Of a stretch of DNA of 64,000 nt, positions 1 to 11,652 are shown in pieces (position 1 is the stretch's first letter; every line of letters begins with the position of its first letter). The DNA lies in NCBI GenBank assembly GCA_032622095.1, contig CP136065.1, positions 67,547,675 to 67,611,674 of the forward strand. The letters are read 5' to 3'. Under the pieces are notes generated by a model. It saw only the letters and a list, made by a program, of their open reading frames with translations, had not been told where the DNA came from and ran no database searches. The DNA is from Siphonodentalium dalli (taxonomy: Eukaryota > Mollusca > Scaphopoda > Gadilida > Siphonodentaliidae). The position numbers and the translations under genes are program-made.

Positions 1-1856
1 GAGATGGCCTGGGAGATGACTATATATAACTTTGTTGGATATCGGCGAATTGAACAATCTTATAAATGCTAGTGAATCTCCTCTTGCTATCCATGACCCA
101 AACCACCCCAAATGTAATTTAATTCGTCATATCATTAGAGACGAACGTGCATGAATTTGGTAGAATTAGTGCTAAATATATTTGTATCAACATTGGTGCA
201 ACTCCCCTCATGCATGACTTGAACCTTGCCACTTTTGTCATATTTAAACCACGTCTATTAGACTCATGCATGCATTATATAATGGAGATGATTGTATATA
301 AGTTTGGTGGTAATCGGCAACTAAACAACTTCTTATCATAGTTATTACACCCCCCCCATCTCTCACCAAAACGGCACCAATGTCGCGTCTTTAAATCACA
401 CGTTTATATTCCTCGTATCACGGAGAAGAATAATATATCAATTTGGTCGAAATAAGCGCTAAAAATAGCTCCTCCCCTAACACCAACAACGTCACTGTAG
501 CAAATTTTAACCCGCACCATTATCTTACTCGTAAAAAGTTACCCCTGTTAGACCGCCTTGGTGCCATCTCGATTGTACCAGACAGATATTCTCAAATATT
601 TGATTCATTGTATCATTTGAGAAGAACGTGTATGAGTTTGATGGTAATTGGCACTAAACATATTTTTATAAGTATTTGGTGACCCTCCCGTCCCTATTTC
701 GGACTCAAGCAGCGCCGCTTTTTACATAATTAAACCCACACTTAGACTCATTATAGAGATGAATATATATAAAATTTATGAAAATTGGCGAGTATACAAA
801 TTCGTATAAAATTTAGGGCCACCATTGCATATCTCTCACACAAAAGGCACCAATTTGGCGCATTTAAACCACACGATTAGATTATTCGTATCACGGAGAA
901 GAATATGTATCAATTAGGTGAAAATCGGCGCTAAACATATTGTTTATCAATGTTTGTGTCCCTCTCACCCTCTAGGCACCCCTGACTCGAATGGCCCCAC
1001 CTTTGACATCTTTAAACCACACAATTAGACTCCTGATATCAAGGAGATTATTATTTGTAAGTTTGGTGCTAATCCGCGACTAAACAATTGTTTTTTATCA
1101 AATTTAGTGCCCACCCCACCCCATCTCTCACCAAAGCAGCACCAATATGACGTCTTTAAAATCACACGATTAGATTCCTCATATTATGAACAAGAATGTG
1201 TATCAATTTGGTGTAAATTGGCGCTAAAGATATTGTTTATCAAATTTGGTGACCCTCTCCCTTTCAGTGCACCCCTGACTCGAATGACGCCACTTTTGAC
1301 AGCTTTAAGCCACCTCATACCATGGGGATGAATTTGTATATCGTTTCATGGCAATCAGCGACTAAACCAATTCTTGTCAGATTTAGTACCCCCACCCACC
1401 GCCCCCACAAATCTCTCATCCCAACGACACTAATTTGGCGTCTTTAAATAACACAATAAGATTCCTTGTATCATGGAGAAGATCTCAGAAGAATGTGCAT
1501 CAATTTGGTGGAATTCGGCGCTAAAATGATTTTGATCAATTTTGGTGCCCCTCTCCCTTCCGGGCATCCCTGACGCGAACGGCGCGTCTTTCGACATATC
1601 TAAACCACACCATTAGATTCCTCATATTATGGGGATGATTATATATAAGCTTGGTGGCAATCGGCGACATTATTTTTCTGCCCCTCCCCCTTTTCGGCCC
1701 CTGACAACAACGGCGTAACTTTAGAAAATTCTAACCCTCGCCATTATCTTTCTCGTAAAAAGTTACCCCTATTAGACCCCTTTTGTGCCACCTAGGTGGT
1801 CCCCTGTTAATTTCTATAGAACAGACAGACAGACAGACATTCGCAAATGTAGATAT
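1..1856 (+). repeat. Degenerate array of ~145 bp repeats ending in (CAGA)n, pearl/HINE-like
   Basis: Related monomers recur through the stretch. One type carries a 'ggagaagaat' core followed by 'gtatcaatttggtg' and 'atcggcgctaaa' (near 423, 895, 1190, 1475). The other carries 'gagatgatt' followed by 'tataagtttggtgg' and 'atcggcgactaaa' (near 285, 755, 1044, 1325, 1631). From about 1040 onward they alternate every ~145 bp, giving a ~290 bp dimer. A terminal module with (CAGA)n lies at 1808-1829. A similar terminal module without the long (CAGA)n run occurs near 480-600, so two elements may be joined or nested. Tandem cores followed by a tetranucleotide microsatellite are typical of bivalve pearl and other Helentron-associated elements; the assignment is inferred. 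Short reading frames here are interrupted and not conserved between monomers, so no gene is called. Confidence 0.65.
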
Positions 1857-2152
1857 AGATGACGGTGTGTGTTGTCAATTTGAATTAATATTCGTAAAAA
1901 TTAACTACTTTAAACAAGATTATTCTCCATTTATATTTGCTCATCCTGCCGGAGTGTATCACATCACTTTAATTGTTTCTGTTTTACAACTATAGCTAAA
2001 TTAATTCTTGATGATCACTTAAAGCTTCCAAGGCAGACAAGAAAATTGACGTGATTCGAAACAATATCTGGAATAGTTTTATAATAAAGTAGCGTCCGCA
2101 TTTATGCTCCGTGCTCTTGTTTTATGCAAGTTAACCACGTGACATCTGTTTA

Positions 2153-3274
2153 TCAGACTTGCTGACGCCCAATGACAGGCATCTCAGTTCCTGGGTTCGG
2201 TCGAGTTGCCTGTGGGTTATCGTGATGTTGACGACACGGACGACGACACGGGATTAACAATGAAAGCTGCCTCCTAAACGTCGAGCCGCTTAAACAGTAA
2301 AGGTAGAAATTCGCTGCACTATTACTACACATGAGTAAAATAGTGATGCGGTGAACTAGTTTCATCTTCGCTGTGGTTACTAAGTCCCACTGCCAGTACC
2401 AATGCCAGTGACTGTTATTTGCAATTGCAGTAGCAACACAGAGAGGCAGCGTTGTAATCACATACACCACGCTTAACACGATTAGAATCTTAGTAGTCTC
2501 TGAAGACGACTTTTCGGTTCCTCTGTTGTTTCCTCTTGTACATGTTAATTCTGATATGTTTCTGGCATTCCTTCTAATTCGCCATATTATAGCGGCATTG
2601 GCGACAACAAGGATAACTGACGGAACGACACATTTAATTAACAGGCCTATCCAGGACCAAATATGAGTGTCAAAATAATAGTATTCAATGTTATAAACAT
2701 TTTCGCAGCGCCCGTCCTCTTCCAGACGGTATCCATATAACACATGGCTGCAAAGCCCACAAATGAGTACCCATAAGAAAATTAGCAACAACTTGGCCTT
2801 CCTGCGCGTGCACTTCCATCCGTGAGGAAATATGATAACTATAGCTCGTTCGATCGTTATAGAAGCTATTATCCAACTAGAGAACAAGGGGAACGCTTGT
2901 CCTACGAAGATGCCAATTTTACATCCAATATTCGAACTGGTTATTATTATCCATCCAGACAAAGTGTATAGCCACGTCTGCAGCATGAACAAAACCAGCA
3001 CGGCCGTGTCGGTGACAGCTAGTGTTGCGAGATAAATCGGCATTGTTCCATGACTCCAATTCCCTCGAATGAAAACGAGAATAGAAAGAATGTTACCAAC
3101 AACACCGAGAAGGAAAATTACTGGTAGCAAAATAATCGTCATCCATTTAGCAATAGCTCTCATGATTAAAATGTTTTGAGTTTCAACGTCAGTGGGTGGC
3201 GTGGAACTATGCCGTAACGTGTTGTCATACCAATCACTGGCATAATTCCAATCAGTGTAGTCATACTCATCCAT
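2153..3274 (-). CDS. Class A (rhodopsin-like) peptide-type G protein-coupled receptor, paralog A
   Basis: A 373-residue receptor predicted in the plasma membrane, with an extracellular acidic/aromatic N terminus (1-40) and seven hydrophobic segments at roughly 42-69, 78-100, 118-148, 160-178, 206-232, 260-284 and 306-328. Family landmarks are GN in TM1 (N61), LAVTD in TM2 (D89), C118 at the top of TM3 paired with C190 in ECL2, W168 in TM4, P218 in TM5 and LPLC in TM6. The usual DRY is ERA (142-144), and NPxxY is modified to NFYLY (322-326), with F where P is normal; this occurs in FMRFamide-like and related invertebrate peptide receptors. A CRRPC motif (343-347) could be palmitoylated. The whole coding region is one exon with a true ATG. 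Its paralog at 19147-20268 is about 93% identical in protein. The ligand is unknown; neuropeptide is the family-level guess. Confidence 0.88.
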   Translation of the reverse strand: MDEYDYTDWNYASDWYDNTLRHSSTPPTDVETQNILIMRAIAKWMTIILLPVIFLLGVVGNILSILVFIRGNWSHGTMPIYLATLAVTDTAVLVLFMLQTWLYTLSGWIIITSSNIGCKIGIFVGQAFPLFSSWIIASITIERAIVIIFPHGWKCTRRKAKLLLIFLWVLICGLCSHVLYGYRLEEDGRCENVYNIEYYYFDTHIWSWIGLLIKCVVPSVILVVANAAIIWRIRRNARNISELTCTRGNNRGTEKSSSETTKILIVLSVVYVITTLPLCVATAIANNSHWHWYWQWDLVTTAKMKLVHRITILLMCSNSAANFYLYCLSGSTFRRQLSLLIPCRRPCRQHHDNPQATRPNPGTEMPVIGRQQV

Positions 3275-3496
3275 AATACTCCCTATCTTCTAGGAAAAAC
3301 ACTCGCTGTTAACTTTGAATCCAGTTAGGTTATGTTTGTTGCTCTCTGTTAACTTTGAAGACCGTATATGCACAAACAATAAATGCTGCATGTTGTGCAC
3401 ATTCATGTCACGTGATAGCATCTGGCGGTATAATGTATCCGCGGAAATGTTCAGCGCTTGCCGATACCTCGAACTATTCATTCGCATCCAGCATAA
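3275..3496 (-). promoter_or_regulatory. 5' leader of receptor A with candidate 3' splice site just upstream of the ATG
   Basis: On the minus strand, a pyrimidine-rich run ending in 'tttttcctag' finishes at 3290, 16 bases before the start codon, with a possible branch-point-like 'gttaac' about 20 bases further up. This resembles a 3' splice acceptor, so the coding exon may follow a 5'-UTR intron. The reading frame upstream (to 3619) is in phase with the receptor and is separated from it only by the TAG that forms part of this acceptor. The same arrangement occurs in copy 2 at about 20284. No TATA box was identified. Confidence 0.35.
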
Positions 3497-3534
3497 CCAT
3501 CGTGATGGCGAATTGAACGGATGATTCAATATAG

Positions 3535-6369
3535 TCTGCGTCGTTTCAATGATGTGACTGTGAATGTTCTGTCTGTATATGAATGACTGTAGACAGGTCA
3601 GGCACATCCTGAATTCCACTATTTTAGTGTTATTTCACTAGTATAGTCGTATATGGTCATAACCGTTTGTGAATTGGATATAAGAGGGATATTCCAAAAT
3701 CATATTTCACACAAATTATTCAAAATCAGTGTCGCACTAATTCGGTATCATACATATATTTTGTCCAGGAGAATTATCAATCATAACGGTAACAATAAGC
3801 AAATCAATTAGCATTCAATTAGTTTAAATGTTGTTATGAAGGAGCGATTGAGTCATTCTGTTATTGTTATCTAGAAAGGCATATATTAGTAATAGTATAG
3901 AATAACACAGCTGGCGCTGTAGATTGCACAACGAATTTGGTCGGAAGAGTGAAATTTGGCTGTGAACTGGCATGCGTCATCTTCTATTCCCGACGCAAAT
4001 AAAGGAAAAATGAATATGTTATGGTCATATACAATGGCACTATAATAGTAGAATTCAGGATCTTCCTGACCTGGTTACCGTTGCCTGTGTTCCATAAGTA
4101 TAAGAACATTTCCCAAATGAGTTAACTTTGTATTTGGCTTATCGGAGCGTGGTATTATATAGCGAAGTGCATTGGAATGGATCCTTGGCATTTTATTCAA
4201 GGGAAGTTAAAATATATACCAAACAATTGATGTCATTTTGTCCTGGTGGGATGTATGTAGTGCACCTTATACATTCATGACGGGAGCTTTGCTGGTGCAG
4301 CATTATATACCCCGTGTCAGTGCTTGAATAATATTTCCCTCTATTTCTGGTTGGGAACTGATCTAAACAACAATAGGTGATCATGTTCACCGGTTGTAAT
4401 ATAAATCTCAGGTATGTCATAGTTCTAGGGTTGGTTTTGGGGTAAACGTAACTTTTTTTTGGGTGAAAAATTAGAGAAATCTGGAATCCACCACAACAAG
4501 ATATTTATAATCAATGAATTATACTTTTATAAAATGGTCCAGTTTTATCGATTAATAATTTAAGTCATGGATGTAATTAATAGATATAGCAAATATCCGA
4601 TGGAATTAAGCAGGTTCTGAGGTTACCAGGGTAAAACATTGTCTATTAATTAAATGAGTGAATACCGGAATCATGCTCTCTAAATTACACTCCTTGTACA
4701 TGTAGTGGTGCAGTATAAGACAAGAAAGGGTCTTATCATTCGAATTAAATCATGTCGCCGACCACAGACACGTATTATATTTCAAAATTTACGGATGGAT
4801 ATGCAGAATATGAAAAATGAACTAGCCAGAAACGAAATTATATGCAAGCATAGAATTTGGGGGAAAACATCTTTTTCGAATTTATTATCAGTGACAAATG
4901 GAATTCGTCGCTCTGAATATCATTTCACCTTGTTTCTGGTTAGGAACTCACATACACGACAGCTTATGGCAACGTCCACATGTTATAGGCATTTTGTTGC
5001 GTAATAAAATGGTTAGTGGTTTATTTTGGGGTAAAACTCAATTTTGGTGAAAAATGAGAGAATTTTGACATTCATCACAACAAGTTATATATTTATAATT
5101 AATGCATATTTTCATGAAGTAATAAATTAAGTTTTTGAGGTATTTAATATATATATGACTGGACTGGATGCCTTTGTGTCAGTTTTGTTCTACATTTATA
5201 TTTGTATTGGTTAACTGGGGGATGTCTTGGACATAATTGAATGTTGAAACGCATTTGAGTAAATAAATGGTTGTACTAATCAGGATCCATTCATGGACAG
5301 GGTGTATTTTTAAGTATTTAACAAGTCACGGTTGTAATGTAACATGTTTTCAGGAGATGTTTGGTTAGACCAGCCAAATTAAAGATCTGTTTGGTCAGGA
5401 AGAGATCACTATACGTGTAAATAGGATATTCTCTGCATCATAGGTATCACTACTCTATCGAGTCGCCACAGGGGAGTCACTGGCCAAACACGAAACATGT
5501 ATTAGACACTATTTTATTGTACATAAACGAGTAATGGATGATGCTTATTATATGCCAGGATATATAAATATAGGCCTATTTGCTTGGTTCTTTGATTGAC
5601 TACACAGTTTCAGACCGATTTTTCCTTTCTTGGTAGTTCACATGTGGAGTCATCGAGACATATTGTGTCTGGATGTCGAAATTCAACATTCCATTCCGGT
5701 TGTGCTATACATCCGGTATGTCATGTATTTGAGCCTGTTGTGAGCAAACTAAACAGACAATCTATACTGTTTGTGGCCGCATTGTTGTATGTTCAATGTT
5801 GCTTCATTTCATGAATTTAATTGAAATCCATAAACCCATATTTTACAATTGAGGGTCAAATTTAGCCAAGATTTAACTTAAGTAAGGGTGGAAAGAGGCT
5901 TTTTGTTTTCTCTAAATCGTGACAATATGACAATTTTCAGGTTGCAATCAGTTGCTGTTCTGTAAAACAGGCCAACATTTATTTTTATTAAATAAATAAA
6001 ACCAATGTGAAAACCGAAAAGCATTTGATTAAATTTTCCTATATATCAGGCCAACAACCTGCCTGACTAAATTCAAATACATGAACACACCTAGGTGTAG
6101 GTTATATAACCTTGATACTTGTGTAACTTAAAATAATCTTGCCAAATCATGCAAACGTTACACACCTCTTCCACTAACCTCATAACAATGAAAACCGTGC
6201 TCGCAAATTACGTTTACGTTTGGTCATATATTATAGCTATACTTTAAGTGTTCTATGTAATAAATACCACATATCTTGCACTGCATGAGATACACTAAAA
6301 TAAAGCAATAATGAAACTGAGATAACCAGACTAAAATTTGTCGGAGCCGATATTTTTGGTGAAATCACG
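3535..6369. other. Noncoding duplicated sequence (pair of 25380-28374)
   Basis: AT-rich DNA collinear with copy 2 at high similarity. Short open frames, for example at 4193-4420 on the minus strand, exist in both copies simply because the DNA is duplicated. Some of the others start only with TTG, and none shows a recognisable domain. A diverged local repeat around 4440-4560 and 5020-5150 shares 'ggggtaaa', 'gtgaaaaat' and 'cacaacaag' motifs, suggesting an old internal duplication. No gene is supported. Confidence 0.6.
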
Positions 6370-6480
6370 TTTTAGCTCACCTGCGACGAAGTCTCCTGTG
6401 GAGCTATAGTCATCACTTCTCGTCCGTCGTCCGTCCGTCCGTCCATCCATCCGTCCGCCAATCCATCCGTCCGTCAACAA
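6370..6480 (+). repeat. Dispersed repeat with (CGTC)n microsatellite
   Basis: Begins with 'ttttagctcacctgcgacga' and a partial inverted 'ggagctata', followed by a run of cgtc/catc tetranucleotides. The same module occurs in copy 2 at about 28376-28470 with a shorter microsatellite. 'Agctcacctg...gagctata' followed by (CGTC)n is a pattern I associate with dispersed repeats of marine invertebrates; the class of element is not determined. Confidence 0.55.
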
Positions 6481-6728
6481 TTCATTAAACATCTTCTCGG
6501 GACCTATACCACCGAATGGATTCATATTTGGTGAGGATGTTCCCTCGGTGACTCACATTCCGATTAGTTCAAATGAGGTCACTGGGTCAAATAGTTGTGA
6601 AGCCAGGGCCATAACACGTTCCCTCCTTAATAATTCTTAAAACGACTTCTCAATAACTATCAGAGCTATTTATCTTCTTATAAATTCGAGGCTCAGCGTA
6701 TATGGTTGTTCCACTATGTGTCTCGTAT

Positions 6729-7089
6729 GATTCATATTAGATCACACCGAAGATTCATATGACGTGTGGTGACGATATGGTTGTTGCACTATGAGTTCAC
6801 ATCATTTATTCAAACACAAGTCTAACTGTTTCCAAACCGCGGCATTTTTTTCACTTTTCCCCAAATATTTTATGCCGTTACCATGGAAACCAGAAATTCT
6901 CCTGAACCATGACCCGGAGCCCGGGCACCCCCCTCCAAAATTGTTTCCCATATCCCATTTTACATATCGGCAAAGTTTCATGCTTTAATCCGGTCTGTCA
7001 CGATTTTGCTAAATTTTGATCCTAAGCCACCGGGCTAGTATGATTCATATTAGATCACACCGAAGATTCATATGACGTGTGGTGACGAT
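6729..7089 (+). repeat. 311 bp segment present only in copy 1, bracketed by ~50 bp direct repeats
   Basis: A ~50 bp sequence beginning 'gattcatattagatcacacc' occurs at 6729-6778 and again at 7040-7089. Copy 2 has it once (about 28727-28776), and the 311 bp between the starts is absent there. Either copy 1 gained a segment with a duplicated flank, or copy 2 lost it by recombination between the two repeats. Confidence 0.7.
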
Positions 7090-7672
7090 CGGTTGAGAGC
7101 TGTAACATGTATGGTGTGCTCAATCAAATTGTTGACGCACGCACGTAGACGGACGGTTGAGTCAAATTGGCGATACATGGACGGATAGATAGTTTTTTTT
7201 AGGTTACTAATATCATCTTTGGTACCCCATGCTACAGCGATAACCTGAATGTGCGTCATTTTGAGATAGTCCAATCATCCTACTTATCTGCAGGCTGTAT
7301 CACCATTTTGTTGTTATATTTCTCATAACATTAACACCGTTTCCGCCAGAAACTGGGTTCAAAGCCAAAGCTATAAAGCCACACAATCCTGCAAAAATTA
7401 TATCACTCTGTCTGGAGGACGGTGTTCCTTGTGTGTCGGACATCGATGAAATTTGGGGCACAGTTCTCAAAAGGAACACAACACCACCTTAATTTGCCAG
7501 CTCCCGCAAAACAGCCATATATTCATATTCACTAGCAGCTGTTTTCCAGGGAGAGGGGCTTCAATAAGGTTCTTATTATTGTGTACCGATCCCCATGCAA
7601 ATCCACATTCCTGAATGTCAACCTAAACCGTTATGAAATCTTAACATGTGTATAATTGCGTCATAATAAATA
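7090..7672. other. Noncoding duplicated sequence
   Basis: Collinear with copy 2 at about 28777-29340. It contains the run 'gacgcacgcacgtagacgga', expanded in copy 2. No coding signal was seen. Confidence 0.5.
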
Positions 7673-8412
7673 ATAGTCCAGTGCATTTATGGTTTCACCT
7701 CAAACTAATTGCAACACAAAGTTTCTCAGTGGGAATAAGTACTCTAACCCATCTCAAAGAACATACTAAAATTAAAAATGAATCAACCATGGCGAAATTG
7801 ATGCATTTTGTGAAATAAATTTGTATATACCCTGATTACAAAACATAAAAACTTTCTCAGATATGTTGAGTAGTTTTCGAGTTATGTGCCTCCAAAATTG
7901 GAAGTTTATCTAATTTCGGAGCCTCATATTCTCAATATTAGTTAAAATCCACTTTTAGGGTCTTGTATTTTAAAAACTAAAGAACGAAGGGATATCTTGT
8001 TGTTTTAGTCTTTTCCTCTCTGGCTTATGCAAAACATATTATTTCTTGGTGGATCTATGATTGAGAAGACAACAAATATTCTTTAAAAAAATGTGTGTTC
8101 CACCATTGTATGGACAGTCACATTTCCTATAGGCCAGAACCGGTATGATGAAATAGCATAATTGAGGTCAGACAACTCACTAAATATACATCCACATTCC
8201 ATGTATTTCTCATAATCACTTAAGTATACATGGTTAAACACACTGTGAAGGAGTTTCCAAAATCATGGTGTAGAAAATCAAATTATGGCCCTATGAATCC
8301 TTAGAATTGAATCTTATGTATCGTTATTTAATTTAGTAAAAACAATGCGCGTTTAATATGTAAAATCATTTGTCCTCCTAAAATACTTTTTCTCATACAT
8401 GCACTGGACTAT
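7673..8412 (+). mobile_element. Short form of a TA-flanked element with ATAGTCCAGTGCAT termini
   Basis: Starts with 'atagtccagtgcat' at 7673 after 'TA' and ends with its inverted form 'tgcactggactat' at 8412. Here it is 740 bp. The same element at the homologous site in copy 2 (29341-32229) is 2889 bp, with long inverted arms plus a nested insertion. No transposase is encoded. Short matched termini and a TA flank fit a Tc1/mariner-type nonautonomous element by inference. Confidence 0.65.
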
Positions 8413-8985
8413 AAGGGCAGCTGCATTTCACATAACTACGATATGCAGTGCATTGCGAAATTTCAGATTATATGCTCGAGTGTATCATGGTAAATATAAT
8501 GTCATTGTTGTTGAACAATGTATACTGCTAGAAGACACCAAGACAACAATAGATGGAATACCGGCGTTAGTTTATTTGTGAGATAGTGTGTTTATATCGG
8601 GATTTCATTTCAAATAATGATAAAAGTGAGGGTATCATATATTTCTCGGGTCACTTGGTGATGTCACCTTTTCTACGTGCATGGTTGTTTCATTATGGTG
8701 TCAGTTATAATTTGACCTAACTGTAGGCAACACCATGTATGCCGACAAAATACCTATGCGCAGGTCGCTAGGGTGGAACATTAGAGCGGGTTGGTTCTGT
8801 AATACATTTGTACGACAGCCTTGTGCGCTCTTCTGATGTACGTCGGAGGGCTTTTAGCTGGTGAGCTATAGCACCGCTGGTATTCGTTGACTGGCTTCAA
8901 TGTGATATACATGGGCACTTTTTGGGACATTCTTCCGATCATAATAGTTATATGTCGAAAACTTCTTCAGATATACTAATCTATA
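8413..8985. other. Noncoding duplicated sequence
   Basis: Matches 32230-32800. It includes 'gcttttagctggtgagctat' at about 8850, which echoes the 'agctcacc' module at 6370. No gene was recognised. Confidence 0.5.
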
Positions 8986-11090
8986 TATATATACAGTTTA
9001 AAACATATTATACGAATTTATAACTGCAAAAACACCATATTTATGTTACTGGGACCTCATATGGGCCTTAGTAGAGATGACATTGAGCTATATGGCATGT
9101 TGCATATGGGGCGGTGGGGTGAACAAATTCCTTCCCGACACCCTTCGGAAAGTAGATTCGAGAAATGAAAACTGAAATAAATAAACTTGTCTTGATGGAA
9201 CTAAAGCCGAGATTATTGTGTGCATGGGAAAAGAGCGAACAACTGTCTCAAACATTAATGTGACTATCATTGGCTAGAATATAACTGTCATCACACTGTT
9301 CATCAGTGCATCAAGCCAATCAGCGAAATATTTGCATGTCTATCAACTCATATGATCTGTTACACTCACAACACCTAAATTATCCAAGTCTGGCATAGTG
9401 ACTATTTGTCATTTATTATAACAGAGGTTGTTCCAGCGGACTAAGAAAGTGTTAATTAACTTAGGCATATTGCTAGATAATGGGATGGTTGACAGACAAA
9501 TCAGAAAATGGTTCGAAATTATGTAATTGTGTGTATCCTGTACGATGACCTAAGTTTGCATATATAAGTAAACTTGTCTTGATCTAACTAATGCCTAGAT
9601 CATTGTGTGAATGTGAAAAGAGCGAGCAACTGTCTCAAACATTAATGTGACTATCAATGGGTAGAAAATATCAGTCATCAGTGCATCAAGCCAATCAGTG
9701 AATTATTTGCATGTCTTTCAACTCAGATGATCTCTCACAAGAACGAACGTATTCAAGTCTGGTATAGTGATGTGACTGCTTGTCATCTATATATATTTAC
9801 ATACTAAGTGTGATTACCACTAAATCAAGCATTCCGATTGGTCGGCGCCCACGTGACTTGTTGCAGTTATTTCTCGGTGAACGCGCAACAGCTCATAACT
9901 GCAACCCCATAATTACATCGATACGTCATCGATACCGGAAAGAAAAACGCGTAATGTTTTGGGCGCATTTGGACTCGCACAGGATTGACTTAAATTAAAT
10001 CATCAGGTTTCAATATAAAGACATTGTTCCTGTTAGCTTTTGCCAAGGGTGTTATGTGATATTTTGGGCTGGTTTTGTCGCGATACACTTTTCGATTTAA
10101 ATACATTTACAAAAGTGGCTTTTTCGCTAAATGTATATAAATATAAGTATTAACTGTCATGTTGACTGTTTTTATGGAGATGTAACCGTGAGGTAAGTGG
10201 TCATAACTTGTATGTAAAACCCTTCGGGTTTTATACAAGTTATGGACACTTACCTCACGGATACATCTCCATAAAAAACAGTCCACATGACAGTTAATCA
10301 TTATATATATAAACAAGTAGGATCTGTCAGGATTTTTCTCTCAGACCCCTGGACCGAGTTCAACCAAATGCGGTGTGGTGACTCGGGATACCCTGGCGAA
10401 TGTTCTAATGGTGTTAGTTTTTCAAAACAATTAATTAAAAATAAAAAAAATAAAATTGGTATTGTTAAATTGAGCAAGGAATTCAATCTTTTAAAAAAAT
10501 ATATTAAAACAATATATATATCCAAATGTTTCAATGACCAAATGTGCTTGAAATCGCACAAAGGGGCCGCCGCTAGATGAAGGCTCTGTCTAAGATCAAA
10601 ATGTTTGCAAAGTCCCACAAAGGGGGGCACAGGTATCTCTGATACTGAATATAGGCTCCCATAGTTTATTATAATAGAAGTAAGTTGCTCCTGTATACTA
10701 ACATAAGTGGTATGGAATATGTTAGATAATGGGCTGGTTGACAGACTAATCAGGAAATGGTTAGAAATTTTGAAATTTTGTGTATTCTGCACAATGACCT
10801 AGGTTTACAGATGATCAGCAATTTATAAAACATTTTTTTTTAATTAAAACAGCTTCTAAAACAGGGTAAACTGTTATTTGAACTAATTAAGATAATTCCC
10901 AGTCATATGAGTGATATCAGTAGAGTTTTATGCGATTTTAGAAAAATATTAGTGAAATTTGGGGGGTGGGTGTAAAAAAATTGGGACTAATAATTTTTTT
11001 TTGCAGGTTTGGGGGTGGTGAGTCCCCGAAAATGCCAGATGCAAAAAAAACGGAATACCTTCCTGCAAATGTTTTACTAACCCCCCTGCA
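8986..11090. mobile_element. Copy-1-specific insertion with internal duplications
   Basis: Copy 2 has only ~45 unrelated bases at this place (32800-32845). Inside, the stretch 9179-9420 recurs at 9566-9790 (offset ~387), both containing 'caactgtctcaaacattaat'. A module containing 'gataatgg' and 'tggttgacaga' occurs at 9463-9560 and 10719-10808. A large hairpin lies at 10151-10296. No transposase or other domain was recognised in any frame, and the terminal sequences are not clearly inverted repeats, so the element class is open. A deletion in copy 2 is the alternative. Confidence 0.5.
10151..10296. repeat. ~146 bp near-perfect hairpin
   Basis: The left arm begins 'taactgtcatgttgactgtt' and is matched in reverse complement by the right arm ending 'aacagtccacatgacagtta'. 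The arms meet at 'aaaacccttcgggtttt', leaving a loop of a few bases. There is no open frame. It behaves like a foldback MITE inside the copy-1-specific insertion. Confidence 0.85.
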
Positions 11091-11545
11091 TTGAACATCC
11101 TTTAACAGTCAATGGAGAGTAATCAGTTCTATACAGACGGTTGTCAATGAGTACACTAAATAAAATGCGAGCATGTTTTTTCTCAATCCTTCAAAAAGAC
11201 TAGGAGTATATATGCAATGAATGGGTAAAGACTGAGACTCAATACTGAACTAATTTTGTATCACGAAGATGCTTGTTGTGTTGCCTCATTAATGGTTATT
11301 GGAACAAAATATTAGCTGATTAGTATGTGCATATATGATATCGTTGACACATGACCCATAGCCGGGAGTCATTGATTGGTGTTTTGTCTATGCAAATTTT
11401 ATGTTTGAAATAAAACAAAATGTACACATATTCCACCACAATTGGGATACAGGCAATACATAACTTAAAGTGTTTAAAAAGTGCAATTTTCGCTCAAATT
11501 GCTGCCATTTAATCCGCCATTTTTAATTTACCCATAATATATAAG
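11091..11545. other. Noncoding duplicated sequence
   Basis: Matches 32846-33298 nearly base for base. No coding signal is visible. Confidence 0.5.
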
Positions 11546-11652
11546 ACTAGCAGGTTAGCCCGCCACTGGCGTGGTTGGTCAGAAACATGATTTAAAAAGT
11601 GTCATGTTTCTGACCACCACGCCAGTGGTGGGCCAACCTGCTAGTCTATACT
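11540..11652. repeat. Terminal hairpin of the 4.3 kb insertion
   Basis: Left arm 'gactagcaggttagcccgcc' and right arm 'ggccaacctgctagtc' pair over about 50 bases each, with a loop around 'ttaaaaag'. A shorter piece of the left arm ('ctagcgggttagcccgccac') recurs at about 13600. Confidence 0.85.

Noticed and set aside
3290-3619. 109-codon minus-strand frame directly upstream of receptor A and in phase with it
   Set aside because: It is cut short in copy 2 by the foldback-like element and has no domain; more likely 5' UTR or intron than a separate protein.
4193-4420. 75-codon minus-strand frame kept in both duplicates (also 26052-26279)
   Set aside because: Conservation follows from recent duplication; the differences do not favour silent sites and there is no recognisable domain.
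5596-5814. 72-codon frame found in both duplicates (also 27438-27659)
   Set aside because: Starts with TTG rather than ATG, has no domain, and the reading frame is not kept at the end.
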